A stretch of DNA of 36,634 nucleotides from an uncultured Clostridia bacterium (GTDB taxonomy: Bacteria; Bacillota; Clostridia; Oscillospirales; Acutalibacteraceae): contig CAMHMN010000024.1 in the NCBI GenBank assembly GCA_946186245.1, forward strand, positions 1 to 36,634, in the 5' to 3' direction. A program made the translations under genes and the position numbers. Positions within the stretch are counted from its first letter, which is position 1. Each line of letters opens with the position of its first letter. Positions 8,677 to 16,364 of the stretch are shown piece after piece. Below the pieces are notes generated by a model. That model was not told where the DNA came from. It searched no databases and saw only the letters and a list, made by a program, of their open reading frames with translations.

Positions 8677-8723
8677 TGAATGAATAAATATGACCTATTT
8701 TTGCTTAAATTTCCATAAAAGTC

Positions 8724-8752
8724 TTTACTTTCTTCATCGGAATGTGTATAAT
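8724..8752 (+). promoter_or_regulatory. Promoter of the TIR-domain gene
   Basis: TTTACT (8724-8729), 17-bp spacer, perfect TATAAT (8747-8752), giving a short leader before the TTG start at 8784. Confidence 0.6.
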
Positions 8753-8783
8753 ATAATAAAATCATGCTGTGGAGGTTTTTGAA

Positions 8784-9584
8784 TTGAGTATAATAAAAAA
8801 GCCAATCAAGTCCTTTAAGGGCGACGGCAAGTTTGTTTATGTCTGCTACTCACTCGAGGACAGCGAAACCGTATTTCCCATTCTGACCAAGTTTGATAAA
8901 CGCAGATTCCGCGTCAGATATGATGAATGCAATCAGGAAGAAATCAAGGTTGATGCCCTTCGCAAGCACAACATCAAAAACTGCGAGGTATTTCTGGCCT
9001 TTCTTTCCCAAAAGGCGTTGGAATCACCTTATGTGGTAAATCAGCTTGAAATGGCCCAGACTTTTGAAGCAAATATCTTTCTGGTTTACATCGACGGTCA
9101 GGAAACCGCTGACAACGCTTCCCGTATTTTCGGCCCGGATGTCAAGGGCATTCTGCTTCCGGAAACCGATGACGACACCATGACGCAAGTGCTCGATCAG
9201 CTGCTCAAGGATTGCCAGGAGCCTGAAAAAATCGAGGAGCGCGTTCTCACATACGAGGAATTGCTCGACGAAGTATATCCCGATCAGGAAAACGCCAATA
9301 AAGAGGTGTTTGTCAATAACACAGACCAGGAAAATGATAAGATCAAGAAATCCGCAGCTTCCGCCACAAAGGCAGCCGGTATCGCCAAGACACAGAAGCG
9401 TCAGAAGAACGGCCGATCCCTCTTCAATGCCATTCTTGTGGTGGGCGTAATGGCTCTTATCGCTTTTCTGATTTACCTTCTGTTCGGTGACCAGATCAGT
9501 CAGATGCTGAGTGAGGAAAACAGAGTGGTCAATTTCATTTCCGCTCCCAATGTGTTTTCATTCATTCCGGGACTGAAACTCTGA
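8784..9584 (+). CDS. TIR-domain protein with C-terminal membrane anchor
   Basis: 266 residues. Residues 16-140 resemble bacterial TIR domains: 'KFVYVCYSLED' (strand A and box 1), 'NCEVFLAFLSQKALESPYVVNQLEMA' and 'IFLVYIDG'. TIR domains act as NAD-consuming enzymes or as interaction modules. The Glu usually found in 'SxxxxxE(L/I)' appears as Gln87, with Glu89 two residues later, so NADase activity is doubtful. A charged linker (about 145-210) leads to one membrane helix (213-234) and a short outer tail, placing the TIR domain in the cytoplasm. The TTG at 8784 is preferred because GGAGG lies 8 nt upstream; the GTG at 8769 lies upstream of it. It has its own promoter and terminator, and no obvious phage-defence partner is adjacent. 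Confidence 0.8.
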   Translation: MSIIKKPIKSFKGDGKFVYVCYSLEDSETVFPILTKFDKRRFRVRYDECNQEEIKVDALRKHNIKNCEVFLAFLSQKALESPYVVNQLEMAQTFEANIFLVYIDGQETADNASRIFGPDVKGILLPETDDDTMTQVLDQLLKDCQEPEKIEERVLTYEELLDEVYPDQENANKEVFVNNTDQENDKIKKSAASATKAAGIAKTQKRQKNGRSLFNAILVVGVMALIAFLIYLLFGDQISQMLSEENRVVNFISAPNVFSFIPGLKL

Positions 9585-9605
9585 AGATAACTTTTCACTG
9601 AATTA

Positions 9606-9643
9606 AACATGCGCACCGGTTTATTCCCGCTGCGCATGTTTTT
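9606..9643 (+). terminator. Terminator of the TIR gene
   Basis: A 10-bp perfect stem (9606-9615 with 9631-9640), 15-nt loop, followed by T residues. Confidence 0.85.
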
Positions 9644-9651
9644 GTATTTAT

Positions 9652-9697
9652 AAAACACCCCTCTTCATGTAATTTTCAGCATGAAGAGGGGTGTTTT
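9652..9697 (-). terminator. Strong terminator of the lipoprotein gene
   Basis: An 18-bp perfect stem (9652-9669 with 9680-9697), 10-nt loop, and T-rich on the minus strand past 9652. T residues end the other arm as well, so it may work in both directions. Confidence 0.85.
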
Positions 9698-9728
9698 ACG
9701 ATATCAGACTGTTTGCTTTTCCAGGGAA

Positions 9729-12065
9729 TTATTCATCGTCGTCCACTTCGACGGTAACCTTGCGCACCTTGACCTTGACCTTCTGTACGCGGCGTGTGTA
9801 TTCACCGAGCATGCCGAGTGCATCAAAATCCTTGATCATGTCGTCATCCGTGTATTCAACCGGCGTGGTGCGTTCCACAGGCTCGACAACCGGAAGTTTT
9901 TCCAAAACAGGCGGATGATATTCCGGTTCAGGATCCTTTTCGGCAAATTCGTCGGTCGGATAATACTTTTCAGGATAGCTGATAACAGGATCCATATCCG
10001 GCACAGCAGGCATCGGAATCGGAATGGGCTCCGGCTCCGGTTCGGGTTCCGGTTCCGGTTCAGGTTCCGGCTCCGGTTCCGGCTCGGGTTCGGGTTCCGG
10101 CTCGGAAAGAAGACTGAAATCAAACGGAACAAATTCTTCCTCCGGCTCAAATTCCGCCGTAAGATCACGCGGCTCGGGTTCCGGCTCGGGTTCTTCGTAG
10201 TACGGCTCCGGTTCGGGAAGCGGCATCGGCTGGGTGGGTACAGGTATCGGAATGTAAATCGGCTGCTGCGGAGGCACAGGTTCGGGCTGCTTTCTCTTGA
10301 AGCGGTCGGGGATATCTATTCTGCCGGTCTTGTAGAGATACAGCAGAACCGCCATGACCACCAGCAGTATGAGCAGAAGGATCAGAAGGACAATGAAGAA
10401 TATCGCCCAGCCGTTGAAATAGCTTCCGTCAATGGTGATGGTCTGAATGCCGTTGCTGAGACCGAAGCCCACCACTTCCTCCTGATTTTCCATTTCTTTG
10501 GAAGTCTGCTCGCCCTGCACGGTACAGGTAACGCGGGAAATGCTGTTGCCCTCACAACTGTAAGTATAGATGTAGCTCTTGACATTCATCAGCGTAATCA
10601 GTGATGTGATGTCATAGCTGTCAATCAGCTTGGTAGCAGGACGAATCTTGAATATGCCCCAGTTGCTGTCATAGCCCAGTGCCCGCGCGCCGACTCCGCC
10701 AAACAGATCCGATTCCGCAGCAACGACCTTACGGGCACTGCCTTCGATATAGATCTTTACCGTGGGAACAGACTCATTCTCCACCTTGACTTCAGTACTG
10801 GGAACGCCCTTTGCTTTGTAGTATTCGGAAATATTGTCGAGAATGATCGGATCGGTATCTTTTTCAAGATAAATCACGACTTCGCGGATAAAGCTGTTGC
10901 TGCCCTTTTGGATAAGATTGTAATCTATCTCGTCAACCCGTGCCATCCTGCGCAGCACGGTTTTGAATCGGATGTCCGAAAAACTGCCGCTTGCCGTGAG
11001 CTTGCCGCCATCGGCAACGGTTTCGGCGGTTTTCTCCTGCTCGCCGTCGTCAATGTTGATCTGATAGGGCGCCCCTACCTCCGAACTCACAGTATAGGTG
11101 ACGCTGACATTGCTCTCGCCCCCGAAGTAGGAAAAATCCAGCGCTTCGGCCAATTCCGTGCTGAGTGCAAGGGGCTGTGAAGCTTCATTCACACTTCCGA
11201 ACGTAATGGTGCTGCCTCTGTTGGTGAGATCCGCCATATAGGACTGAAGCTGCGATACATTGGAGGCCTTGAATTCCACTGTATATGTCAGCACACCGCC
11301 GCGCTTTCTCTTGGACCATCTGCCTGTGTCGGGCACATTATCATTGAAGAAGCTGTCTATCAGACCGACCTGCTTTTCCTCTGTGGATGAAGGCATGGTC
11401 ACCTGCATCACACGCTCCATCTCACCCGATCCCCTGATCGCTGTGATCAGATTGACGCCTGTCACCACTGACTGACCGCCCGATTCAATATCGACCTTGC
11501 CGCCTTCGGATTTGAATTCCTCGCCGTCAAGGATGACCTTGACGCCGGTCTGACTCCAGAATTTTTCCGAAGAATATGCCTGAGAAGCCGTGGTCAGACC
11601 GTTCTCGGTAATCACCCTGTCAAGCCAGCCGAACAGCTCACGGCTCTCGAAGTTTTCCTTATAGACGATGCCTCTGGTAAATACGCCGGTGGAATAGGAA
11701 AAAGTCACCTCAGGCGCCTTGCTCAGAAGATTCTTGAGCTTGTCAATATAATCCTGTTTCGACTCGAAATCCAGCGTGAAGTCATAAGCCGCTTCATTGT
11801 CGTTGACATTGTACTTGTAGGTCAACTCTCTCGGAATGGCGTCATTGATAAGCGTATTCAGATCATCCACTCCGCCGGGAAGCTTGGTGTTAAGTTCGTC
11901 CACATCAAATGTGACCGACATAACGCGGCTGCCGCTGAAATTACTGCCATCCAGCTTGATCTCGGTTCCCATTTTGGCGCAGCCGCTCAGCAAAAGCAGC
12001 ATGAAAACACCGGATAAGAGAACAAACAGCTTGACCCTGCAGGTTCCATGCGTTTTATTTTTCAT
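9729..12065 (-). CDS. Large lipoprotein with C-terminal membrane helix and Glu-Pro-rich tail
   Basis: 778 residues, family not recognised. A lipoprotein signal peptide ends in the lipobox LLSGC with Cys29 as the lipidation site. An outer region of about 520 residues follows, mostly beta-type sequence with repeated short modules, and no catalytic motif was seen. A second hydrophobic segment at about 552-577 crosses the membrane, and a 200-residue tail rich in Glu and Pro would then lie in the cytoplasm, including 13 uninterrupted Glu-Pro pairs at 655-680 and a basic/acidic end ('[15 protein letters not shown]'). The ATG at 12065 has GGGGAG about 11 nt upstream and gives a normal signal peptide; upstream ATGs at 12086 and 12143 do not. 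It may be an envelope-spanning sensor or scaffold (inference). Confidence 0.85.
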   Translation of the reverse strand: MKNKTHGTCRVKLFVLLSGVFMLLLLSGCAKMGTEIKLDGSNFSGSRVMSVTFDVDELNTKLPGGVDDLNTLINDAIPRELTYKYNVNDNEAAYDFTLDFESKQDYIDKLKNLLSKAPEVTFSYSTGVFTRGIVYKENFESRELFGWLDRVITENGLTTASQAYSSEKFWSQTGVKVILDGEEFKSEGGKVDIESGGQSVVTGVNLITAIRGSGEMERVMQVTMPSSTEEKQVGLIDSFFNDNVPDTGRWSKRKRGGVLTYTVEFKASNVSQLQSYMADLTNRGSTITFGSVNEASQPLALSTELAEALDFSYFGGESNVSVTYTVSSEVGAPYQINIDDGEQEKTAETVADGGKLTASGSFSDIRFKTVLRRMARVDEIDYNLIQKGSNSFIREVVIYLEKDTDPIILDNISEYYKAKGVPSTEVKVENESVPTVKIYIEGSARKVVAAESDLFGGVGARALGYDSNWGIFKIRPATKLIDSYDITSLITLMNVKSYIYTYSCEGNSISRVTCTVQGEQTSKEMENQEEVVGFGLSNGIQTITIDGSYFNGWAIFFIVLLILLLILLVVMAVLLYLYKTGRIDIPDRFKRKQPEPVPPQQPIYIPIPVPTQPMPLPEPEPYYEEPEPEPEPRDLTAEFEPEEEFVPFDFSLLSEPEPEPEPEPEPEPEPEPEPEPEPEPIPIPMPAVPDMDPVISYPEKYYPTDEFAEKDPEPEYHPPVLEKLPVVEPVERTTPVEYTDDDMIKDFDALGMLGEYTRRVQKVKVKVRKVTVEVDDDE
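10026..10103 (-). repeat. In-frame hexanucleotide repeat coding (Glu-Pro)13
   Basis: 78 bp of 13 tandem six-base units (GAR CCN) inside the lipoprotein gene. Synonymous codons vary, so the DNA repeat is imperfect. Unit gain or loss would change tail length without shifting the frame. Confidence 0.9.
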
Positions 12066-12180
12066 AAAGCAAAGAACTCCCCTCATAAAGATCATTTTTT
12101 GCCTCCGCCCAAAGGCTTCGGATCGTGTCAAAAACCGCCGCATACGACGCTCAACACAGATTTATACAATTACAACTTAA

Positions 12181-12209
12181 ATTATAATTCAATTTCTCAA
12201 AAAAATCAA
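12181..12209 (-). promoter_or_regulatory. Promoter of the lipoprotein gene
   Basis: On the minus strand, TTGATT (12204-12209), 17-bp spacer, perfect TATAAT (12181-12186), giving a leader of about 110 nt. Confidence 0.6.
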
Positions 12210-12266
12210 CAATTTTTAACTATTTCCGTAACAATTAATATTTTTTTTGTGTTTTTTATTACGGGA

Positions 12267-12713
12267 TCAGGTGTCCGCGCTGTAATTGTATCTGATGGCA
12301 TAATAGATGGCTTTCTGCACCATAATGTCAGTGAACTGTTCCCCGATATCTCCGTCATCGGGAATGAGCGTCTGATGACGGATGATGGATTCAATGACCT
12401 TTTCGGCTCTTGCCGGATTGATTCCCGAATAACCGGTCAGATTGATCTCGGTGTACTGCCCGTTGACCACCGTCACCTCGACGCCGGCGTACATATGCCC
12501 CGATGAATAAGAACCGGTGAAGGTTTTCTCGCTGAATGCGCTCACATCAACATCTTCCACCGTCGCGTCCTGCTCCACCAGTCCTTCGTTGATGCGATAG
12601 ATCATCTTGGGAATGATCAGCGCCGCGGCAGCAATCGAAATGAGCAGAATAATCAGGATATTTCGTATTCTCTTCTTGTCGGGAGCCTTTTTCCCCTGTT
12701 GCTTTTTCTTCAA
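12267..12713 (-). CDS. FMN_bind-like single-pass membrane protein
   Basis: 148 residues. A basic N-terminus and one membrane helix (about 18-38) lead to an exported domain. 'FTGSYSSGHMYAGVEVTVVNGQYTEINL' resembles the opening of FMN_bind domains, where FMN is attached to a Thr in 'SGAT.TS'. At the matching place this protein has 'GDIGEQFTDIMVQKAIYYAI', so the Thr-containing signature is missing and covalent FMN is unlikely. The start is a TTG at 12713, with AAGGAG 8 nt upstream. It ends about 200 bp upstream of the lipoprotein gene on the same strand; no terminator is seen between them, so partial cotranscription is possible. The fold assignment is moderate and the function unknown. Confidence 0.7.
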   Translation of the reverse strand: MKKKQQGKKAPDKKRIRNILIILLISIAAAALIIPKMIYRINEGLVEQDATVEDVDVSAFSEKTFTGSYSSGHMYAGVEVTVVNGQYTEINLTGYSGINPARAEKVIESIIRHQTLIPDDGDIGEQFTDIMVQKAIYYAIRYNYSADT

Positions 12714-12792
12714 ATAGATTTCTCCTTCCGTTATGACCCTTCAATTAATTTCATATTATACCACACATTCTGAGAAAATAAATGAAAATAAA

Positions 12793-12851
12793 TAAAAAAA
12801 CAAAAATTTCAGCTCCCGACGCAATAATTGCGGATCGGGAGCTGAAATTTT
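12793..12851 (-). terminator. Long hairpin terminator, minus strand
   Basis: A 17-bp perfect outer stem (12803-12819 with 12835-12851) and an inner 6-bp stem (12820-12825 with 12827-12832), followed on the minus strand by a T-rich tract (12793-12802). It lies about 280 nt after the stop of the 84-residue protein gene. Confidence 0.85.
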
Positions 12852-13127
12852 AAGAGGGATTATAATGAAAAAAAGAAAAAAGGGGATGTCGTGTTGAATC
12901 GCCCAAGGCACAGCTCGAGCATGTATTGAATATATCTATGCCTCAAAACCGGATGGCATTGACGGCAGGAACAATCATGCGGTAAGTGGTGATTATGCCC
13001 GACTGACGGGCAAGACATTGCCTGTCTGCCCCGGGCGGCAGCGATACAGCTTGAAGCCGCCCGGCACAAATTATTTACTGCGAATTACTACCGCACAGAA
13101 GTGCAATCTGAACTAACGGTATTGCAA
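12852..13127 (-). other. 276-nt noncoding segment with several hairpins
   Basis: No credible ORF (a 69-codon frame has no ribosome binding site). It lies between the stop of the HPr-like gene and the terminator, so it is probably transcribed. Read on the minus strand it contains a GC-rich hairpin (ccgggcggc ... gccgcccgg, about 13040-13072), TGCCCG/CGGGCA (about 13000-13017), AATCA/TGATT and ATGCC/GGCAT. It matches no RNA family I could recognise (checked by eye against 6S, SRP, tmRNA and GEMM signatures). It may be a structured 3' UTR or a small RNA. Confidence 0.4.
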
Positions 13128-13382
13128 TTAGTCCTCGATGACTTTGTAGAGTTTATACTTGACAAGAATCTCCTCGTCCTTGATGTTGTCGCAAACCAGA
13201 GTGGCGTTGGAGATGATGCCGCCTTCGATGAGCTTCTGGAGACCGACCAGCTGGCAAAGCTTGCTCTTGAGGTTGAGCTTGTCGCCCTCATCTGTTACCA
13301 GGTAAATGTTGCCCTGGCATTTGTCAATGATCGCAAGGAATTCGTTGACGTCTACATTGCTAAGTGACCATACTGTACTCAT
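13128..13382 (-). CDS. HPr-fold protein lacking the active-site histidine loop
   Basis: 84 residues. From 'VNEFLAIIDKCQGNIYL' through 'KLNLKSKLCQLVGL' to 'GGIISNATLVCDNIKDEEILVKYKLYKVIED' it lines up with the phosphocarrier HPr (around 'VNLKSIMGVMSL', then a G-x-I-x-I-x-A-x-G-x-D-E-x-x-A-L region). The N-terminal segment that carries His15 in HPr ('GIHARPA') is missing, so it cannot act as a PTS phosphocarrier in the classical way. The Ser46 position of HPr lines up with Ser in 'NLKSK'. The ATG at 13382 has AAAGGA about 9 nt upstream. It is monocistronic, with a very strong promoter and a long 3' region. The fold match is by eye; the function is unknown and may be regulatory. Confidence 0.75.
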   Translation of the reverse strand: MSTVWSLSNVDVNEFLAIIDKCQGNIYLVTDEGDKLNLKSKLCQLVGLQKLIEGGIISNATLVCDNIKDEEILVKYKLYKVIED

Positions 13383-13503
13383 GATAAATCATCCTTTCAA
13401 ATAAATGACCTTTGAATAATGCTGATTACAGGTTAAGTCTGCGGGTCGCAGGGCCAGTGTTTAATTCTTCACTGTGCTTGCTCCCTTCGCAATCACCGTA
13501 GTC

Positions 13504-13531
13504 ATTATACCACACTCTCCGTCAATGTCAA
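13504..13531 (-). promoter_or_regulatory. Very strong promoter of the HPr-like gene
   Basis: On the minus strand, perfect TTGACA (13526-13531), a 16-bp spacer ending in TGG (extended -10) and perfect TATAAT (13504-13509). It gives a leader of about 115 nt that contains a small CTGCG/CGCAG hairpin. Confidence 0.8.
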
Positions 13532-14062
13532 TAGTTTTGAAGTATTTTTTTCGTCAGTTAGAACAAAAAAAGTGACTGCCGTAAAAGAAAAACGAGTTTT
13601 TTTGTGCATTTTGCACTTCGTTTTATCATTTTCCCTCTTACATCAAGCCCCAAAGCCCCGCCTTGCTTGTGACTAATCTCCCAAAACCAAAATCAATCTT
13701 ATTCGATTTTGTGCAACCGGACTTTTTGGCAGATTTTATTTTTTACATGCCAGACGAACGAAAAAATACAATTAAATCCAAGAAATCATCAATAACTCTT
13801 GAACAGACGGCAATTTTGTGCTATCATACTAATAACGGAGGAACGTATTCCGCAGCCTGCAATACAACACAACATCCCGCTTCCGTATATATTATAATCC
13901 AAAATATCCCAATAGTACATCCCCTTATTTAAATTCGGCATTACCGCCAAACCAATCCGTTCCGAAGTGTGCGTATTGCCGTATTCGGCGTATTGTCGAC
14001 AGTGTTTTTACCTGTTATCACTCCATTCACCCACAAATAGCATCTGAAAGGAACGACCGACA
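13532..14062. other. Gene-free AT-rich gap
   Basis: About 530 bp with no convincing gene. One 89-codon plus-strand frame (13663-13932) lacks a ribosome binding site and has low-complexity composition. The gap holds one good orphan promoter (13799-13827) and a weak candidate for the next gene (TTGTCG at 13993, TATCAC at 14016, 17-bp spacer). Confidence 0.6.
13799..13827 (+). promoter_or_regulatory. Orphan promoter-like sequence
   Basis: TTGAAC (13799-13804), 17-bp spacer, TATCAT (13822-13827). A GGAGG follows at 13838-13842, but no ATG, GTG or TTG start with an ORF is placed after it. It may make a small RNA or a long leader of the DUF2975 operon. Confidence 0.35.
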
Positions 14063-14536
14063 TTGAACAAACTCAGAAAACTCCTGAAATTTAACCTCAG
14101 CCACATGGCTTGCTTCTTTATCAGCGTGATCATGCTGGTAGTCGCCGTCATTTATGTCGCACTGCCATGGCTCATTGATTTTTACATTGAAAATACAGCC
14201 GTTGAGATTTCGCCTAATTCCCAGAAGGTGATGATTTCCATGCTTTACAGCATAGGCGTTCCCACATTCATCACGCTGGCCATGGCTTGGCTGCTCACCA
14301 TGAACATCAGTCGCGGGAAGTCATTTATTATGAAAAATGTGACATATCTCAGAGTCGTCAGCATTTGCAGTGTGGTCATCGCTGTAATGGTGCTGTTCTT
14401 TTCCACATTTCTCACATCGTTCTTTCCGGTTATCATAACCGTCATATTCCTGCTGCTGGCTCTGCTTTCGGCGGTTTTTGCCAATCTGTTCCAGACAGCA
14501 GTCAAGTATAAAGAAGAAAATGACCTTACGGTCTGA
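14063..14536 (+). CDS. DUF2975 family membrane protein
   Basis: 157 residues with four membrane helices (about 13-35, 55-78, 96-115 and 120-143), the layout of DUF2975 proteins. The biochemical role is unknown. The start is a TTG at 14063 with AAAGGAA upstream. It is followed 16 bp later by a small XRE-type regulator, a pairing that is typical of the DUF2975 family in Firmicutes and supports the call. A third membrane protein gene follows. Confidence 0.85.
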   Translation: MNKLRKLLKFNLSHMACFFISVIMLVVAVIYVALPWLIDFYIENTAVEISPNSQKVMISMLYSIGVPTFITLAMAWLLTMNISRGKSFIMKNVTYLRVVSICSVVIAVMVLFFSTFLTSFFPVIITVIFLLLALLSAVFANLFQTAVKYKEENDLTV

Positions 14537-14552
14537 GTAAGGAGGAAACACC

Positions 14553-14786
14553 TTGCCTATCATTGTGAATCTCGACGTGATGATGGCAAAGAGGAAGGTC
14601 GGAGCTTCCGAGCTTGCCTCGCGAGTCGGCATCACGCTGTCAAACCTTTCCATATTAAAAAACAACAGGGCAAAAGCGATTCGGTTTTCCACCCTGCTCG
14701 CCATCTGTAAGGAGCTCAACTGTCAGCCCGGCGATATTCTGGAGTACGTCCCCGGCGATGAGGACGACGAGCCGGCCGATGAATGA
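14553..14786 (+). CDS. XRE-family transcriptional regulator (YozG-like)
   Basis: 77 residues, essentially one Cro/C1-type helix-turn-helix domain. 'VGASELASRVGITLSNLSILKNNRAKAIRFSTLLAICKELNCQPGDILEY' shows the helix-turn-helix with recognition helix around 'TLSNLSILKN'. These short regulators are usually encoded next to DUF2975 membrane proteins. The start is a TTG at 14553, 8 nt after AAGGAGG. The acidic C-terminal tail ('GDEDDEPADE') is short. It probably regulates its own operon, but no matching operator was identified. Confidence 0.92.
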   Translation: MPIIVNLDVMMAKRKVGASELASRVGITLSNLSILKNNRAKAIRFSTLLAICKELNCQPGDILEYVPGDEDDEPADE

Positions 14787-14807
14787 TTCTGTGGGAGGCG
14801 TGAATTT

Positions 14808-15149
14808 ATGATGCAGTTTTCACCCTATTTCATTATAATTGCCATCGGATGCTTTGGAGGCGCGCTGCTGATGTTCACACGGTTCCGCGATCAGGCTGCC
14901 GTAACCTACCCGACAGGCGTTCTGCTGATTCTGGGCGGCGTCTACCTGCTCTGCCGCGAATTCATCAGGGGCTTTGCCGAAAGTCCCGTCAGTTCCTGGG
15001 CAGCCAGAGGGGTGCTGGTGGTGTTTCTCATTTATCTGCTGCTGAGCTGGAACAACCTCAAGGCGGAACGCAACGCGGAATTCGATGCACCGCAGGACAG
15101 TGAAGAAAAAATCCATTCACCGCAGGAAGAAATCGACAACAGGGAGTAA
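14808..15149 (+). CDS. Small membrane protein, unknown
   Basis: 113 residues, not recognised. Three hydrophobic stretches (about 6-23, 34-50 and 66-82) are followed by a charged cytoplasmic-type tail rich in Glu, Gln and Asp. The ATG at 14808 (or the next codon, also ATG) is preceded by GGGAGG. It starts 21 bp after the XRE gene and is probably the third gene of the DUF2975/XRE operon, which ends at the hairpin at 15252-15290. No functional motif is seen. Confidence 0.75.
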   Translation: MMQFSPYFIIIAIGCFGGALLMFTRFRDQAAVTYPTGVLLILGGVYLLCREFIRGFAESPVSSWAARGVLVVFLIYLLLSWNNLKAERNAEFDAPQDSEEKIHSPQEEIDNRE

Positions 15150-15251
15150 CCGGACGATTGCCATGATGAATTGGTCGGAAAACCCATTCCGACGCGCAGA
15201 CAATCAAGAAAGCAGTACAACAAAATGTACATCAGAAAATCAACTATTAAC

Positions 15252-15293
15252 ATCGGAAGTTCCTGCGACACAAACAGGCACTTCCGATTATTT
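15252..15293 (+). terminator. Terminator-like hairpin after the DUF2975 operon
   Basis: Stem 15252-15265 with 15275-15288 (one mismatch), 9-nt loop, followed by a short T-containing run. A smaller hairpin lies upstream (15174-15180 with 15187-15193). The 178-bp gap holds no gene. Confidence 0.6.
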
Positions 15294-15327
15294 GACTCAA
15301 CACCGTGAACCGGAGGTATGTAATATA

Positions 15328-16254
15328 ATGCTTCACAGTTTTTTGATCGTATTCGGGCAGACGCTTTCGCTCTTTATTATGATCGGCGTCGGATTCGGTA
15401 TGTACAAGGCCAAGAGGATCACCGACACGGGAGCGGCTCAGATGACCGACCTGCTGCTTTACGCGGTCACTCCCTGCGTGGTCATCAATGCCTTCAACCG
15501 CCCGTTTGACCCCCAGACGGCGCGTTCCATCGGCATCTTTGCTGCCGTCGGTGGGATATTCATGGCGATCAGCATCCTCATCGGCAGGCTGGTCTACCGC
15601 AAGGGAGAAGAAAATTCCCGCACCGTGCAGCGGTTCGCGGCGACATTCTCCAACTGCGGATTCATGGGAATTCCGCTTGCCGGAGCGGTCTGCGGAGAAA
15701 TGGGAACGCTCTACGCTTCCATATTCGTAGTACTGTTCAACCTGTTCCAGTGGACATACGGATTCGCCATGATGTCCGGCGAGAAGCTCTCGCTCCGGAA
15801 AGCAATCATCAATCCTTGCGTGCTGGGCCTTATCGTTGGACTGCCTGTCTTCCTGCTGTCGGTAAACATTCCTTCCCCGGTCGAAAACGCAGTTTCCATG
15901 CTTGCCGCTCTCAATTCACCGCTGGCAATGATTGTAATCGGCGTACATCTGGCCAAGGCTGATTTGGTCAGCACACTGAAGGATACAAGATGCTATTTCA
16001 ATTCGGCGCTCAGACTGATTCTGATGCCCGCCGTCATTATGCCGATGATCATCGCCATTCCGTGGCTGGACAGCACCCAGACCGTCACCCTTGCCGTCAT
16101 GTTCGGCGCCCCTGTCGCGGCCTCCTGCGCACTCTTTGCCACCAAATTCAGGCGGGATTCCACCCTTGCCAGCCGCATGGTTGCCATGTCTACATTATTT
16201 TCAATCGCAACGCTGCCCATTCTCGTGTCCATTGTCAAGACTGTCATTGAATGA
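15328..16254 (+). CDS. AEC family transporter
   Basis: 308 residues, almost entirely hydrophobic, with about ten membrane helices in two halves, as in auxin-efflux-carrier (AEC) family permeases. Family-like features are 'ITDTGAAQMTDLLLYAVTPCVVINAF', 'ATFSNCGFMGIPL' (the conserved N-x-G-F-M-G-x-P segment) and 'NSPLAMIVIGVHLA'. Substrates in bacteria are often small organic or amino acids, but specificity cannot be read here. The ATG at 15328 has CGGAGG upstream; the frame stays open to 15085, but that part overlaps the previous gene and has no start signal. A bidirectional terminator follows immediately. Confidence 0.92.
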   Translation: MLHSFLIVFGQTLSLFIMIGVGFGMYKAKRITDTGAAQMTDLLLYAVTPCVVINAFNRPFDPQTARSIGIFAAVGGIFMAISILIGRLVYRKGEENSRTVQRFAATFSNCGFMGIPLAGAVCGEMGTLYASIFVVLFNLFQWTYGFAMMSGEKLSLRKAIINPCVLGLIVGLPVFLLSVNIPSPVENAVSMLAALNSPLAMIVIGVHLAKADLVSTLKDTRCYFNSALRLILMPAVIMPMIIAIPWLDSTQTVTLAVMFGAPVAASCALFATKFRRDSTLASRMVAMSTLFSIATLPILVSIVKTVIE

Positions 16255-16298
16255 AAAAAGGCTCTCCGTACATCACGCATTGTACAGAGAGCCTTTTT
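16255..16298 (+). terminator. Bidirectional terminator between AEC gene and aroK
   Basis: Stem AAAAAGGCTCTC (16255-16266) with GAGAGCCTTTTT (16287-16298), with extra GTACA/TGTAC pairing inside. T runs on both strands allow termination of the AEC gene (+) and aroK (-). Confidence 0.9.
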
Positions 16299-16364
16299 GA
16301 ATTTTCAAGCCCGAAGGACTTTCTCAATTATTCAATCATCATTCAGCGCAGCTGCGATACGCAC

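Noticed and set aside
8784-9584. Antiphage TIR defence operon
   Set aside because: No defence partner (SIR2, STING-like, Thoeris ThsA, nuclease) is adjacent and the likely catalytic Glu is changed.
9681-10604. 307-codon plus-strand ORF with Arg/Phe/Gly-rich repeats
   Set aside because: It is the reverse complement of the Glu-Pro repeat of the lipoprotein gene; the odd composition is a mirror of that repeat.
12860-13069. 69-codon minus-strand ORF in the hairpin-rich region
   Set aside because: No start signal and Cys/Arg/Ser-rich composition typical of a noncoding frame; a structured RNA is more likely.
12852-13127. 6S RNA, SRP RNA, tmRNA or riboswitch
   Set aside because: I compared the remembered signatures of these families and found no match; only unspecified hairpins can be supported.
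13663-13932. 89-codon plus-strand ORF in the AT-rich gap
   Set aside because: No ribosome binding site, low-complexity sequence and no domain; treated as chance.
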